40,240 nucleotides of DNA, taken from assembly GCF_028527925.1 (NCBI RefSeq), contig NZ_JAPESW010000034.1, forward strand, positions 1 through 40,240. Direction: 5' to 3'. This document shows, one piece after another, positions 14,453-23,412 of this stretch. Made by a program: the position numbers and the translations under genes. The notes beneath the pieces were generated by a model. It did not search any database, was not told where the DNA came from, and saw only the letters and a list, made by a program, of their open reading frames with translations. The stretch's first letter is position 1. Every line of letters starts with the position of its first letter. The DNA comes from Cellulomonas fimi (GTDB lineage: Bacteria > Actinomycetota > Actinomycetes > Actinomycetales > Cellulomonadaceae).

Positions 14453-16732
14453 TCAGGCGACCGTGAAGCGGGCCTTCAGGAGCACCTCGTCGCGGGAGGA
14501 CGGGCCGACGAGCAGGTCGAACGCGCCGGGCTCGACGACGCGGCGCTCGCGGCGGTCGACGATCGTGCAGTCCGCGACGGGCAGCTCCAGGTCGACGACG
14601 ACGGACTCACCGGGCGCGAGGTCGACCTGCCGGTAGGCCTTGAGCTCCTTGTCGGCCCAGGTGACGGACGTGACGACGTCGCGCACGTACACCTGGACGG
14701 TCTCCCGCGTCGGCCGGTCCCCGGTGTTGGCGACGGTCACCGTCGCGCGGACCGTGTCGTCGACGCCGACCTCGGGCGTGGAGATGCGCAGGTCGGAGTA
14801 CGTGACCGTCGTGTACGACAGCCCCTCGCCGAACGCGAACGGCTGGCGCTGCGTGAGGTCGGCGTACCGGTCGCCGTGCTGCCCGGGGATCTGGTTGTAG
14901 TACGTCGGCTGCTGGCCGACGTGCGCGGCGAACGAGATCGGCAGGCGGCCCGTCGGCTCGACGAGCCCGAGCAGCACCTCGGCGACGGCCTGACCGCCGC
15001 GCATGCCGGGGTTCGCGGCCCAGAGGATCGCGGCGGCGCGGTGGGCGGACGGCGGCAGGACGAGCGGCTTCGACGCGACGACGACCACGACCATCGGCGT
15101 GCCGGTGGCCTCGAGCGCGTCGAGCAGCGCGACCTGCCCGCCGATGAGGTCGAGCGTCGCGGTGGACCGGCCCTCGCCGACGAGCTCGATGCGGTCGCCC
15201 ACGACGGCGACGACGTAGTCGGCGCCCTGCGCGGCAGCGACGGCCTCGGCGATCAGCGCGTCGTCGACGTCGGCGGGCACGACCACCGGCGGGCGCGGCT
15301 GGCCGTCGGGGAAGAACGCGCCGGCCGGGTCGGGCTCGAGCGTGAGGATCTCCGCGCCGCGCGCGTGCGTGACGGTCCAGTCGGCGGGGACGTGGTCGCG
15401 CAGGCCGTCGAGGACGGTCGAGATCAGGTGCCGCGGGTGGCCGTCGGGCAGCCAGTCGGCCTGGCCGGACCGGCCGGCCCAGTCCCCGAGGGTCGTGTCG
15501 GGGTCGTGCGCGTTGGGTCCGACGACGGCGACGCGTCGCGGCCGGTCGCCGGGCAGCGCCCGCCCGGAGTGGCCGTCGGCGGTCAGGCCCCCCGCGAGCG
15601 GCAGCGTCCCGTCGTTGGTCAGGAGCACGAGCGAGCGCCGGGCGACCTCGACGTTGAGCGCGGTGTGCTCGGCGGACCCGACGACCTCGGCCTGCCGGGC
15701 GGCGTCGGGACGACGCGGGTCCTCGAACAGTCCGAGCTCGAACTTGAGCGTGAGGATGCGCGCGACGGCGGCGTCGATCGCGGACTCGTCGAGCATCCCG
15801 GCGGCGACGGCCTCCTGGGCACCCGCGAAGAACTGCGGCGTCGTCATCACCATGTCGTTGCCGGCGTTGACCGCGGCCGCGGCGGCGTGCGCGTGGTCGG
15901 GCTGGATGTGCTGCTCCCAGACCATGCGGCCGACGTTGTCCCAGTCGGTGATGAGCGTGCCGGTGTAGCCCCACTCGCCGCGCAGGACGTCGGACAGCAG
16001 CCAGTCGTTGATGGTGACGGGCACGCCGTCGGTCGACTGGTAGCCGAGCATGAACGTCCGGCAGCCCTCGCGGGCGACGCGCTCGAACGGCGGCAGGAAC
16101 CAGGACCGGAGCTTGCGGTGGCTGATGTCGGCCTCGGACGCGTCGCGCCCGCCCTGCGTCTCGGAGTACCCGGCGAAGTGCTTGGCGGTCGCCAGGATCG
16201 CGGTCGGGTCGTGCAGGCCGGCGCCCTGGTACCCGGCGACCATCGCCGACGCGAGCTCGCCGATGAGGAACGGGTCCTCGCCGAACGTCTCGTCGACGCG
16301 GCCCCACCGCAGGTCCCGCGTGATGCACAGGACGGGCGAGAAGGTCCAGTGGATGCCGGTCGCGGCGACCTCGACGGCGGTCGCGCGCGCGACGCGCTCG
16401 GCGAGGGAGCGATCCCACGAGGCAGCCATGCCGAGCTGCGTCGGGTAGATCGTGGCGCCCTCGAAGAACGAGTGGCCGTGGATGCAGTCCTCGCCGACGA
16501 GCAGCGGGATCTGGAGCCGGGTGCGCGCCGTGAGCTCGACGGCCTCGTGCAGGTGCTCGGGCGACGCGTGCAGGATCGAGCCGACGTGCATGTCCTCGAC
16601 GAGGCTGCGGACGTCCTCGCGCGCGTCGAGCTGCATCATCTGGCCGACCTTCTCGGGGAGGGTCATCCGCCCGACGAGGTCGGCGACGCGCTCGGCGACG
16701 GGGAGCGCGGGGTCCTGGTACGGGTGCGGCAC
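14453..16732 (-). CDS. Glycoside hydrolase family 3 (beta-glucosidase/xylosidase)
   Basis: A 759-residue cytosolic GH3 enzyme that removes non-reducing beta-linked sugars from oligosaccharides taken up by the cell. The N-terminal barrel carries LVGEDCIHGHSF, KHFAGYSETQGGRDAS and the nucleophile Asp263 in LITDWDNVG. The GH3 C-terminal sandwich follows, and a fibronectin-like domain ends the protein (VTVANTGDRPTRETVQVYVRDV). No signal peptide is present. The ATG start (MPHPYQDPALPVAERV) is followed by the family helix RVADLVGRMTLPEKVGQMMQ. Its promoter carries two operator-like palindromes, so it is probably induced by a sugar. No ABC transporter or regulator gene is adjacent here. Specificity between glucose and xylose cannot be decided. 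Confidence 0.94.
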   Translation of the reverse strand: MPHPYQDPALPVAERVADLVGRMTLPEKVGQMMQLDAREDVRSLVEDMHVGSILHASPEHLHEAVELTARTRLQIPLLVGEDCIHGHSFFEGATIYPTQLGMAASWDRSLAERVARATAVEVAATGIHWTFSPVLCITRDLRWGRVDETFGEDPFLIGELASAMVAGYQGAGLHDPTAILATAKHFAGYSETQGGRDASEADISHRKLRSWFLPPFERVAREGCRTFMLGYQSTDGVPVTINDWLLSDVLRGEWGYTGTLITDWDNVGRMVWEQHIQPDHAHAAAAAVNAGNDMVMTTPQFFAGAQEAVAAGMLDESAIDAAVARILTLKFELGLFEDPRRPDAARQAEVVGSAEHTALNVEVARRSLVLLTNDGTLPLAGGLTADGHSGRALPGDRPRRVAVVGPNAHDPDTTLGDWAGRSGQADWLPDGHPRHLISTVLDGLRDHVPADWTVTHARGAEILTLEPDPAGAFFPDGQPRPPVVVPADVDDALIAEAVAAAQGADYVVAVVGDRIELVGEGRSTATLDLIGGQVALLDALEATGTPMVVVVVASKPLVLPPSAHRAAAILWAANPGMRGGQAVAEVLLGLVEPTGRLPISFAAHVGQQPTYYNQIPGQHGDRYADLTQRQPFAFGEGLSYTTVTYSDLRISTPEVGVDDTVRATVTVANTGDRPTRETVQVYVRDVVTSVTWADKELKAYRQVDLAPGESVVVDLELPVADCTIVDRRERRVVEPGAFDLLVGPSSRDEVLLKARFTVA

Positions 16733-16811
16733 GGACGGGTCCTCTCACGGCGGCGGTGCAGGGCGGGACGGGCGAGGGCGAGCGGGTGCGACTGCGGCGC
16801 GAACCGACGGG

Positions 16812-16823
16812 CGAATCGATTCG
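16812..16823 (-). promoter_or_regulatory. LacI-type operator of the GH3 gene
   Basis: CGAATCGATTCG is a perfect 12-bp palindrome located 11 bases downstream of the -10 on the minus strand, the usual position for a repressor that blocks transcription. LacI-family operators in actinobacteria are A/T-flanked palindromes around a central CG; this one fits loosely. No LacI-type gene lies in the window. Confidence 0.5.
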
Positions 16824-16834
16824 AGCGCCGTCGG

Positions 16835-16869
16835 AGTCTAGCGAAGGATTACCAACTGGTCAGTAAGTA
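16835..16869 (-). promoter_or_regulatory. GH3 promoter with a TetR-like palindrome over the -35
   Basis: On the minus strand CTGACC (16858-16863), a 17-base spacer and TAGACT (16835-16840) make a good promoter. The -35 lies within TTACTGACCAGTTGGTAA, an imperfect palindrome (6 of 9 symmetric positions) resembling TetR-family operators of the TTAC...GTAA type. A second regulator besides the one at 16812-16823 could therefore control the gene. Confidence 0.5.
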
Positions 16870-16957
16870 AATCGGGCGCATGCGGATCGCGCTGAGCATC
16901 CGCCGGGTGGCGGGCGCCGCGGCGCAGGACCAGTGTGGCCCGCGGAGGTGGTCCCCG

Positions 16958-17377
16958 ATGCCCGACGCCCGCCCTGTCATCCGCCAGGTCGTCCTCGACA
17001 CCACCGACCCGCGCGGGCTCGCCGAGTTCTACCGCGAGCTGTTCGGCCTGCGGTACCGCGACGGCGACGAGCCGCCCGCCCCCGGCGAGCCCGACCCGAA
17101 CGGCGACGACTGGCTCGTGCTCCGCAACGACGACGGCGTGCCGCTCGCGTTCCAGAAGGTCGAGCACCTGCCGCCGTCGACGTGGCCCGACCACACCGTC
17201 CCGCAGCAGCTCCACCTCGACACGAGCGTGCCCGACGTCGCCGCGCTCGACGCCGCCCACGAGCGCGCGACCGCCCTCGGCGCCCGGCTGCTCTTCGACC
17301 GCACCGACGACCCCGTCGAGCCGCTGCGCGTCTACGCCGACCCCTCCGGCCACCCGTTCTGCGTGTTCGTCGGCTGA
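16958..17377 (+). CDS. VOC-family (glyoxalase-like) protein
   Basis: A 139-residue protein of the vicinal-oxygen-chelate fold. The two beta-alpha-beta-beta-beta units are visible: VIRQVVLDTTDPRGLAEFYRELFGLRY and, in the second half, QQLHLDTSVPDVAALDAAHERATALGARLLFDRT...VYADPSGHPFCVF. Putative metal ligands include the His in QLHLDT and the Glu in DPVEPLRVYADP. Start: ATG at 16958 with GGAGGTG at 16944-16950; an upstream frame from 16880 is not needed. Such proteins are lyases, dioxygenases or drug-binding resistance proteins; no choice can be made here. It is divergent from GH3. Confidence 0.88.
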   Translation: MPDARPVIRQVVLDTTDPRGLAEFYRELFGLRYRDGDEPPAPGEPDPNGDDWLVLRNDDGVPLAFQKVEHLPPSTWPDHTVPQQLHLDTSVPDVAALDAAHERATALGARLLFDRTDDPVEPLRVYADPSGHPFCVFVG

Positions 17378-17474
17378 GAGGCGGGCGCGGCGGGTCTGGT
17401 CCGGCCACGCGACCGCGATCGGCCGGGTCACGCGACCCGTGTCGCGCGGGGGTCAGCACCGTGACCGGCGGCGG

Positions 17475-20471
17475 TCAGGACGCGGGTGGCACGGAGCAGA
17501 CCTGGTCGCGCAGGAGCCGGTCGACGACCTCCGGACCGCCCGGGCGGGCCAGCAGGAACCCCTGCAGCACGTCCGCCCCCAGGTCGACGATCATGTCGCG
17601 CTGCTGCGCGGTCTCGACGCCCTCCGCCACGACCGTCAGGTCGAGCGCCCGCCCGAAGTTCACGACGCCCGCGGCGACCGCGGTGCCGGTGCTGTCGACG
17701 CCGAGCGACGCGACGTAGCTCGCGTCGACCTTCAGGCACGACACGGGCAGGCGTCGCAGGTAGTCCAGCCCGGCGTACCCCGTCCCGAAGTCGTCGATCG
17801 CGAGGCGGACACCCAGGCCGGGCAGCGCGTGCAGGTCCGAGAGGGTCGAGTGCGCGCTGCTGAGCGCCTGGCGCTCGGTGAGCTCGACGCACAGCTTCTC
17901 GGGCGGCAGACCCGTCTCGGCGAGCACGTCGGCGAGCCGCGCGGCGAACTCGTGACGCCCGAGCTGGCGGGTCGACACGTTGACCCAGAGCTCGGGGCAC
18001 CGCGACCCGTACGTCCGGTGCCAGGCGGCGGCCTGCGTGCACGCGGCCCGCAGCACCCACAGGCCGAGCGGCACCATGAGGTCGCGGTCCTCGGCGACGT
18101 CGAGGAAGTCGCCCGGGTTCAGCCGTCCGCGCGACGGGTGCTGCCACCGGATCAGCGCCTCGACCGCGACGAGGTCGCCCGACCGCGCGTCGAAGCACGG
18201 CTGGTAGTCGAGCAGCAGCTGGTCGGAGGCCCGGCCGGACGGCTCGCCGTGCGCAGCGAGCGTCGGGACGCTCTGCACGTCGAGCGCCGCGCGCAGGTCC
18301 GCCTCGAGCTCGAGCTGCCGGACCGCCCGGATCCGCGTCGGGGCGTCCGCGAACTCGTAGCGCGAGCGACCGTTGGCCTTGGCGCGGTACATCGCGATGT
18401 CGGCCGCCCGCAGCAGGTCGTCGGACCGGTCGTGCACCGTCGTGGAGTGCGCGATGCCGATGCTCGCCGACACCGTGACCGTGCGGCCGGCGATCGGGAC
18501 CTGCACCGCGAGGGCCTGCGTGATGCGGTGCGTCACCGCGTCGACGTCGTCCATGCTCGTCAGGTCCTCGCAGACGACGACGAACTCGTCGCCGCCCAGC
18601 CGTGCGGCGGTGTCGGTGTCGCGCATGACCGTGGTGAGCCGCCGCGCGATGTGGACGAGCAGCTCGTCGCCGGCCGCGTGCCCGAGCGAGTCGTTGACGT
18701 CCTTGAAGTTGTCGATGTCGAGGTAGAGCACCGCGACCGTGGTCCCGTCGCGCGCGGCGCGCACGAGCGCCCGGTCGAGGCGCTCGGTCAGCAGCGCCCG
18801 GTTCGGCAGGCTCGTCAGCGAGTCGTGCAGCGCGTTGTGCGTGAGCTCCGCCTCCGCGCGCTTGCGCTCGGTGATGTCGGCGAGCTGGCCGATGAGGTAG
18901 TCAGGGCCGCCGTCGCCGTCGGGGACGAGTGCGAGGTTCATCTGCACCCACACGTCGTCGCCGTCGCCGCTCGTGTACCGGTGCTCGAGCCGCTCGCTCG
19001 TCACCGTGCCGTCCACGAACAGACCGAGCGCCGCGACGAGCTCGGGCAGCGACTCGGGGTGGACGAGCGCCGTGAGGTCGGTGCCCAGCAGCTCGGGCTC
19101 GTCGAACCCGAGGATCTCGCACAGCGCGCGGTTGACGCGCAGGATCTGCCCGACCGCGCCCGGCCTGGCGTCGAGCAGCGCGACACCCACGGGCGCGTTG
19201 TCGAACGCGAGCCGGAACCGCTCCTCGCTCCGCGCGAGCTCGGCCTCGCGCGCGAGCGACGCCGTGCGGTCCGTCGCGACGATGATGAGGCCCGCAGGTC
19301 CGGACGGGCCGCGACGCACCGTCACCGACACGAGCACGGCGCGGTCCTCCCCGGACCTGGTCCGGTAGATCCACGGACGCGTCGTCGCGACACCGGAGCC
19401 GACGAGCTCCCGAACACGCACCTCGGGCGGGACCTCGGGGTCCATGCCCCAGTCCGCGCCCAGGTCGGCGACGGGGCTGTCGAAGCGTGCGGCGGGCGTC
19501 CCGAGCACCTCCGCTGCGGACCAGCCCAGCAGCCGCTCGGCGCCCGCGCTGTAGACCTCGACGTTGCCGTCGAGGTCCGTCGCGATGATCGCCTGCTCGG
19601 TGGCCGCGCTGAGGATTCCCGCCATCAGGTCGTGCGAGGCGCGCAGGTCCTCCACGGCGCGCCGGGACTCCGTGACGTCCCGGACCGACGCCACGACGCC
19701 CGGCCCGTCAGGCAGGTCGACGGCCGCGAGGCTGACCTCGACGGGCACCTCCGAGCCGTCCTTCGTGCGCGCTGCGATCCCCGGGCCGGTCGACATGGGC
19801 TGCGCGTGCGGCGCCGCGGCGTACCGGTCCCGCAGCCAGCGGTGCGCGTGGGCGCGCGGGACGGGGACGAGGAGCTCGACGGGCTGCCCGACGAGCTCGT
19901 CGGCCGCGTACCCGAAGAGGACCTCCGCCTGCCGGTTCGCCTCGCGGATCGTCCCGCCCGCGTCGCACACGAGGATCGCGTCGGGCATCGCCGCCACCAG
20001 GGCGCGGGCGCGCTGTGCGTGCGCCTCCTGCGCGCTCGCCGTCCGACGCGCCTCGCTGTCGTCGAGCGCGACGAGCAGCAGGTGCCGCGGTGCGGAGTCG
20101 GGGCCGCGCTCGACGGTGACCGACGCGCGCACGGGCCGCGTCCCGTCCCGTGCGCGCAGCTCGAGCGCCAGGTCGGCCGTGTCGAGACGCCCGTCGGCGA
20201 GCGCCGCCACGACGTCGCGCACCCGCGCGCGCTGACGCGCCGTCACGAGGTGCGCCAGCTCGCGCCCGACGAGCGGGGCACCACCGACGAGCGACGACAT
20301 CGCGGCGTTGACGCCGACGACGCGCCCGTCCGGGGTCGCCTGCAGGACACCCGCGCCGGCCAGCGCGAGGGCGTCGATCACGGGAGACGGGGGGTCGAGC
20401 CCGTCGCGCGCGGTGGCGCTCTCGGCCGGCAGAGCCTGCTGCGCAGGCACGCGCGCGTTCCGGTCGGCCAC
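17475..20471 (-). CDS. PAS-GGDEF-EAL cyclic-di-GMP turnover protein
   Basis: A 998-residue soluble sensor-enzyme. About four PAS domains come first (about residues 25-575), including PDAILVCDAGGTIREANRQAEVLFGY, QAIIATDLDGNVEVYSAGAERLLGW and a PAS-PAC segment ending DITERKRAEAELTHNALHDSLT. The diguanylate cyclase domain has an intact GGDEF at about 626-630 (RLGGDEFVVV). The phosphodiesterase domain has EAL at about 771, Asn in WVNVSTRQ, Glu in ELTERQAL, DDFGTGYAGL, Lys in LKVDASYV, AEGVET and a final QGFLLARP. All catalytic EAL residues appear present, so the protein may both make and break c-di-GMP, with PAS input choosing. No membrane segment. The GTG start has TGAGGG upstream. Confidence 0.95.
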   Translation of the reverse strand: MADRNARVPAQQALPAESATARDGLDPPSPVIDALALAGAGVLQATPDGRVVGVNAAMSSLVGGAPLVGRELAHLVTARQRARVRDVVAALADGRLDTADLALELRARDGTRPVRASVTVERGPDSAPRHLLLVALDDSEARRTASAQEAHAQRARALVAAMPDAILVCDAGGTIREANRQAEVLFGYAADELVGQPVELLVPVPRAHAHRWLRDRYAAAPHAQPMSTGPGIAARTKDGSEVPVEVSLAAVDLPDGPGVVASVRDVTESRRAVEDLRASHDLMAGILSAATEQAIIATDLDGNVEVYSAGAERLLGWSAAEVLGTPAARFDSPVADLGADWGMDPEVPPEVRVRELVGSGVATTRPWIYRTRSGEDRAVLVSVTVRRGPSGPAGLIIVATDRTASLAREAELARSEERFRLAFDNAPVGVALLDARPGAVGQILRVNRALCEILGFDEPELLGTDLTALVHPESLPELVAALGLFVDGTVTSERLEHRYTSGDGDDVWVQMNLALVPDGDGGPDYLIGQLADITERKRAEAELTHNALHDSLTSLPNRALLTERLDRALVRAARDGTTVAVLYLDIDNFKDVNDSLGHAAGDELLVHIARRLTTVMRDTDTAARLGGDEFVVVCEDLTSMDDVDAVTHRITQALAVQVPIAGRTVTVSASIGIAHSTTVHDRSDDLLRAADIAMYRAKANGRSRYEFADAPTRIRAVRQLELEADLRAALDVQSVPTLAAHGEPSGRASDQLLLDYQPCFDARSGDLVAVEALIRWQHPSRGRLNPGDFLDVAEDRDLMVPLGLWVLRAACTQAAAWHRTYGSRCPELWVNVSTRQLGRHEFAARLADVLAETGLPPEKLCVELTERQALSSAHSTLSDLHALPGLGVRLAIDDFGTGYAGLDYLRRLPVSCLKVDASYVASLGVDSTGTAVAAGVVNFGRALDLTVVAEGVETAQQRDMIVDLGADVLQGFLLARPGGPEVVDRLLRDQVCSVPPAS

Positions 20472-20521
20472 GCGCCCTCACCCCCCAGTGAGCACGAGGG
20501 GGCGTCCGCGCCTTGGCGCCC

Positions 20522-20535
20522 ACGACGATCGTCGT
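20522..20535. promoter_or_regulatory. 14-bp palindrome upstream of the GGDEF-EAL gene
   Basis: ACGACGATCGTCGT is perfectly palindromic and lies about 50 bases upstream of the GTG start of the PAS-GGDEF-EAL gene, in a 216-base divergent region. It may be a regulator binding site. A chance origin from GC-rich sequence is possible. Confidence 0.4.
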
Positions 20536-20687
20536 CGGACCAGTCGCCCCGTGCAACCAGCGGCTGGGGTGAAAGGCCGCGGGGGCGACGACCGACCCTC
20601 GAGCACCGGCCACCCGGCCGCGAGCCGGACCGAGCCGCGCGCGGCGTGCGACCCCCGGACGACGCCCGCACCTGCCACGATCGGGCC

Positions 20688-21887
20688 GTGCAGCACCTCG
20701 ACACCGCCGAGCGGCGTGCGCGGCTCGCCCGCCGCCACGCCGTCGCCGCCCCGTACCGCCGGCGCACCGTCGAGGACGCCGCCGCGAGCGTCGTGTGCCT
20801 GCACGCGACCGACCCCGCCGGGCTGTACCTGTCGGCGTGGGCGCGCACCGACGGGTTCACCGTCGACGACCTCGACCGCGCCTTCTACGCCGACCGCACG
20901 CTCGTCAAGCACCTCGCGATGCGCCGCACGCTGTTCGCCGTCCCGCGCGACCTGCTGCCCGTCGTGCAGGCCGCGTGCAGCGCGAAGGTCGCCGCGACCG
21001 AGCGTCGTCGCCTGGTCAAGGACGTCGTGGCGGCAGGGCTCGCGACCGACGGCGAGCGGTGGTTCGACGAGGCCGTCGCTGCGACGGTCGCCGAGCTCGC
21101 GGGCGGGGAGCCGCTCACGTCCACGCAGCTCCGGCAGCGGCTCGCGGTGATCGACGCGCGCGTCGCCTACGGCGGCGACAAGCCGTGGGCGGGCACCTTC
21201 TCGATCGCGTCGCGCGTGCTCACGTGCCTCCAGGCCGCCGGGGCGGTCGTGCGCGCGGGCAACCTCGGCCGGTGGACCGCGTCGCGGCCGACGTGGGTGC
21301 TCGCGCGCGACTGGCTGGGTGGTGAGATCGAGCCCCTCGACGAGCACGAGGCCCGCGCGACGCTCGTGCGCGCGTGGCTCGGCCGGTTCGGACCGGCCAC
21401 CGAGGCGGACGTGCGGTGGTGGCTCGGCTCGACGCTGCGCGACGTGCGGCGCGCGCTCGCCGACGTGCGGGCCGTCGAGGTCGCGCTCGACGGTGGCACG
21501 ACCGGGTGGGTGCTGCCCGACGACGTGGACCTGGTCGGGCCGGTCGAGCCGTGGGTCGCGCTGCTCCCGTGGCTCGACCCGACGACGATGGGCTGGACCG
21601 ACCGCGACTGGTACGTCGGCCCGCACCGGGCCCAGGTGTACGACGCGGTCGGCAACGGCGGCGCCGCGGTCTGGGTGGACGGGCGGATCGTCGGCGCGTG
21701 GACCGTCGCGAAGGACGGCCAGGTCGAGCTGTACCCGCTGGAGGACGTCGGGCGGGAGGCGACCGCCGCGATCGAGGCGGAGGCGCACCGGCTGAGCGCG
21801 TGGCTCGCGGGGACGTCCGTCGTGCCGCGCTTCCCGGCACCGCTCGTCGGCGGACGCGGTGCCGCACGTCTCCTCGGCGGCACCTAA
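20688..21887 (+). CDS. HTH_42 (AlkZ/YcaQ-superfamily) winged-helix protein
   Basis: A 399-residue protein of the HTH_42 superfamily, which includes the crosslink-repair DNA glycosylases AlkZ and AlkX/YcaQ. Family landmarks are VVCLHATDPAGLYLSAWAR, LVKHLAMRRTLFAVPRDLL, WAGTFSIASRVLTCLQAAGAVV, RRW-like RWTASRPTWV and the late LPWLDPTTMGWTDRDWYVGP. In AlkZ-type enzymes the first landmark carries a QxQ motif and in YcaQ-type QxD; here the same position reads LHAT, so a known catalytic signature is absent. Start: GTG at 20688, 6 bases after a -10-like CACGAT, with no Shine-Dalgarno site. It may be a non-catalytic DNA-binding relative or use other residues. Confidence 0.88.
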   Translation: MQHLDTAERRARLARRHAVAAPYRRRTVEDAAASVVCLHATDPAGLYLSAWARTDGFTVDDLDRAFYADRTLVKHLAMRRTLFAVPRDLLPVVQAACSAKVAATERRRLVKDVVAAGLATDGERWFDEAVAATVAELAGGEPLTSTQLRQRLAVIDARVAYGGDKPWAGTFSIASRVLTCLQAAGAVVRAGNLGRWTASRPTWVLARDWLGGEIEPLDEHEARATLVRAWLGRFGPATEADVRWWLGSTLRDVRRALADVRAVEVALDGGTTGWVLPDDVDLVGPVEPWVALLPWLDPTTMGWTDRDWYVGPHRAQVYDAVGNGGAAVWVDGRIVGAWTVAKDGQVELYPLEDVGREATAAIEAEAHRLSAWLAGTSVVPRFPAPLVGGRGAARLLGGT

Positions 21888-21923
21888 CGTCGCGCCCGCA
21901 CCGCCCGGCGGCGGTGCGGCGGC

Positions 21924-23363
21924 TCAGCCCAGGACGACCGGCTCCGACGCGAACGCCAGGAGCCGGTGCCCGAACGGGATGACGCCCTGCACCCCCGTCG
22001 GCATGCTCACGTCGCGCACGTGCGCCCCCGTCCGGCGGTCCAGGACGACGAGCACCGACGCGTCGACGCCCCGCGGGTCCACCTGCTCGACCAGCACGTG
22101 CGGCCCGTCGGTGAGCAGCTGCGACGTCGTGCTGCCCGGCGCCAGGTCGTACGTCCACAGCACCTCGCCGGTGCGGCCGGAGAGCGCCGCGACACCCGTG
22201 CGGGTCGCGACGTGCACGCGCCCGTCGACGACGAGCGCCGACCAGATCTGGCCCGCGTCGAGCTCGACCTGCCAGCGCTGCTCGCCCGTGCCCGCGTCCC
22301 ACCCGTGGACCTGACCGCCCGTCGACGAGAGCTCGAGCCCCGGAAGGCTGCCGTCGTCCAGCTGCCGCACCGCGAAGTCGCCGAGCACCTCGAGGTCGGG
22401 CCGTCCCGCCCGGACCACGAGGGTGCGCCCGTCGCGCGACGCCTGCAGGAACGGGCCCGCCCACGTCTCGGCGTCGCGCAGGTCCTCGCGGAGCCGGCCG
22501 GTCGGGTCGAGGACGAGCACCTGGAGCGGCGTCTGCACGACTGCGTGCCCGGCCGACTCCGCGACGTACGACCAGCGGTCGTCGCGCGCGCCGGGGAGCA
22601 CCGTCGGGTGGCGGTAGCGCCACGCCTCCTCGCCCGACACGGGGTCGACCGCGGTGACCTCGACGTACCCCTGGGCGTCGACCCGCAGGAGCGCGGTCAG
22701 GTCCCGCAGCACGGCCGCGTGCAGCGCGGGCTCCTCGAGGTCGTGCGCCGCCACCACGGTCCCGTCGCGCAGGTCCACGACCGTCAGCCGCGACCACGTG
22801 CCGGGTCGCGACGCTGCGTCGGGGTCGATCGAGCCGGTGGCGCTCTGGCCGTCGGTCGCGAAGCACACCATCGTCGCGGGCTCGGGCGCACCCTCGCCCT
22901 CGGGCGGGACGCAGCGCGCGTCGACGGGCGCCGCTCCGGGGACCGCGGGCGCGACGGTCACCGACCAGCGTTCCTCGCCGGTGTCCACGTCACGCGCGAC
23001 GAGCGCCGTCGTCCCGTCGCTCTCCAGGACCGTGCCGAACGCAGCACCGCCGGAGGTCGCCGTCGGCCACCACGCGTCGCCCGGCATCCACAGCGGTTCG
23101 AGGGTCTCGCCGACGTCCGCCAGCGCGCCGGGCAGCGCCGCGATCCGCGCGTCGACCCCGCGCGCCCGCGCGTCCGAGACGCCCTGCACGACGGCGAGGG
23201 CCAGCACGACGCCGGCGACCACGCCGCCGACGACCGTCGCGGGACGCCGCCACCGCCGGACGGGCGTGGGCTCGGTGCCCCGCGTCGTGGCGTCGGGCGT
23301 GCGGGCGTCGTGGTCGTCGTCCTCGACGAGCTCGACGAAGGAGAGACGCTCGCCACGGGCCAT
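21924..23363 (-). CDS. Membrane-anchored PQQ-like beta-propeller protein (copy 1)
   Basis: A 479-residue protein with a cytosolic acidic start, one membrane segment (about residues 40-62) and an external beta-propeller of the BamB/PQQ-repeat type. Repeats are recognised by patterns such as VDTGEERWSVTV, PVSGEEAWRYRHP, AGTGEQRWQVELDAGQ and GRTGEVLWTYDL. Two Cys residues (DARC and MVCFATD) could form a disulfide. The start is ATG 23363, preceded by GGAGGT 8 bases away. It follows the paralogue at 23413-24924 on the same strand, with 49 bases between. Shared sequence ARIAALPGA-ADVG after the membrane segment shows a tandem duplication. Function unknown. Confidence 0.85.
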   Translation of the reverse strand: MARGERLSFVELVEDDDHDARTPDATTRGTEPTPVRRWRRPATVVGGVVAGVVLALAVVQGVSDARARGVDARIAALPGALADVGETLEPLWMPGDAWWPTATSGGAAFGTVLESDGTTALVARDVDTGEERWSVTVAPAVPGAAPVDARCVPPEGEGAPEPATMVCFATDGQSATGSIDPDAASRPGTWSRLTVVDLRDGTVVAAHDLEEPALHAAVLRDLTALLRVDAQGYVEVTAVDPVSGEEAWRYRHPTVLPGARDDRWSYVAESAGHAVVQTPLQVLVLDPTGRLREDLRDAETWAGPFLQASRDGRTLVVRAGRPDLEVLGDFAVRQLDDGSLPGLELSSTGGQVHGWDAGTGEQRWQVELDAGQIWSALVVDGRVHVATRTGVAALSGRTGEVLWTYDLAPGSTTSQLLTDGPHVLVEQVDPRGVDASVLVVLDRRTGAHVRDVSMPTGVQGVIPFGHRLLAFASEPVVLG

Positions 23364-23412
23364 GCGCGAGGGTACCTCCGCGAGGCGGGGCGGCCGCCGG
23401 CGGCGGGACCGC

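Noticed and set aside
16935..20687. Very long open plus-strand frame opposite the GGDEF-EAL gene
   Set aside because: It is an antisense shadow of a high-GC gene: Arg/Val/Asp/Gly-rich with no domain. Only its last part from 20688 is a real gene.
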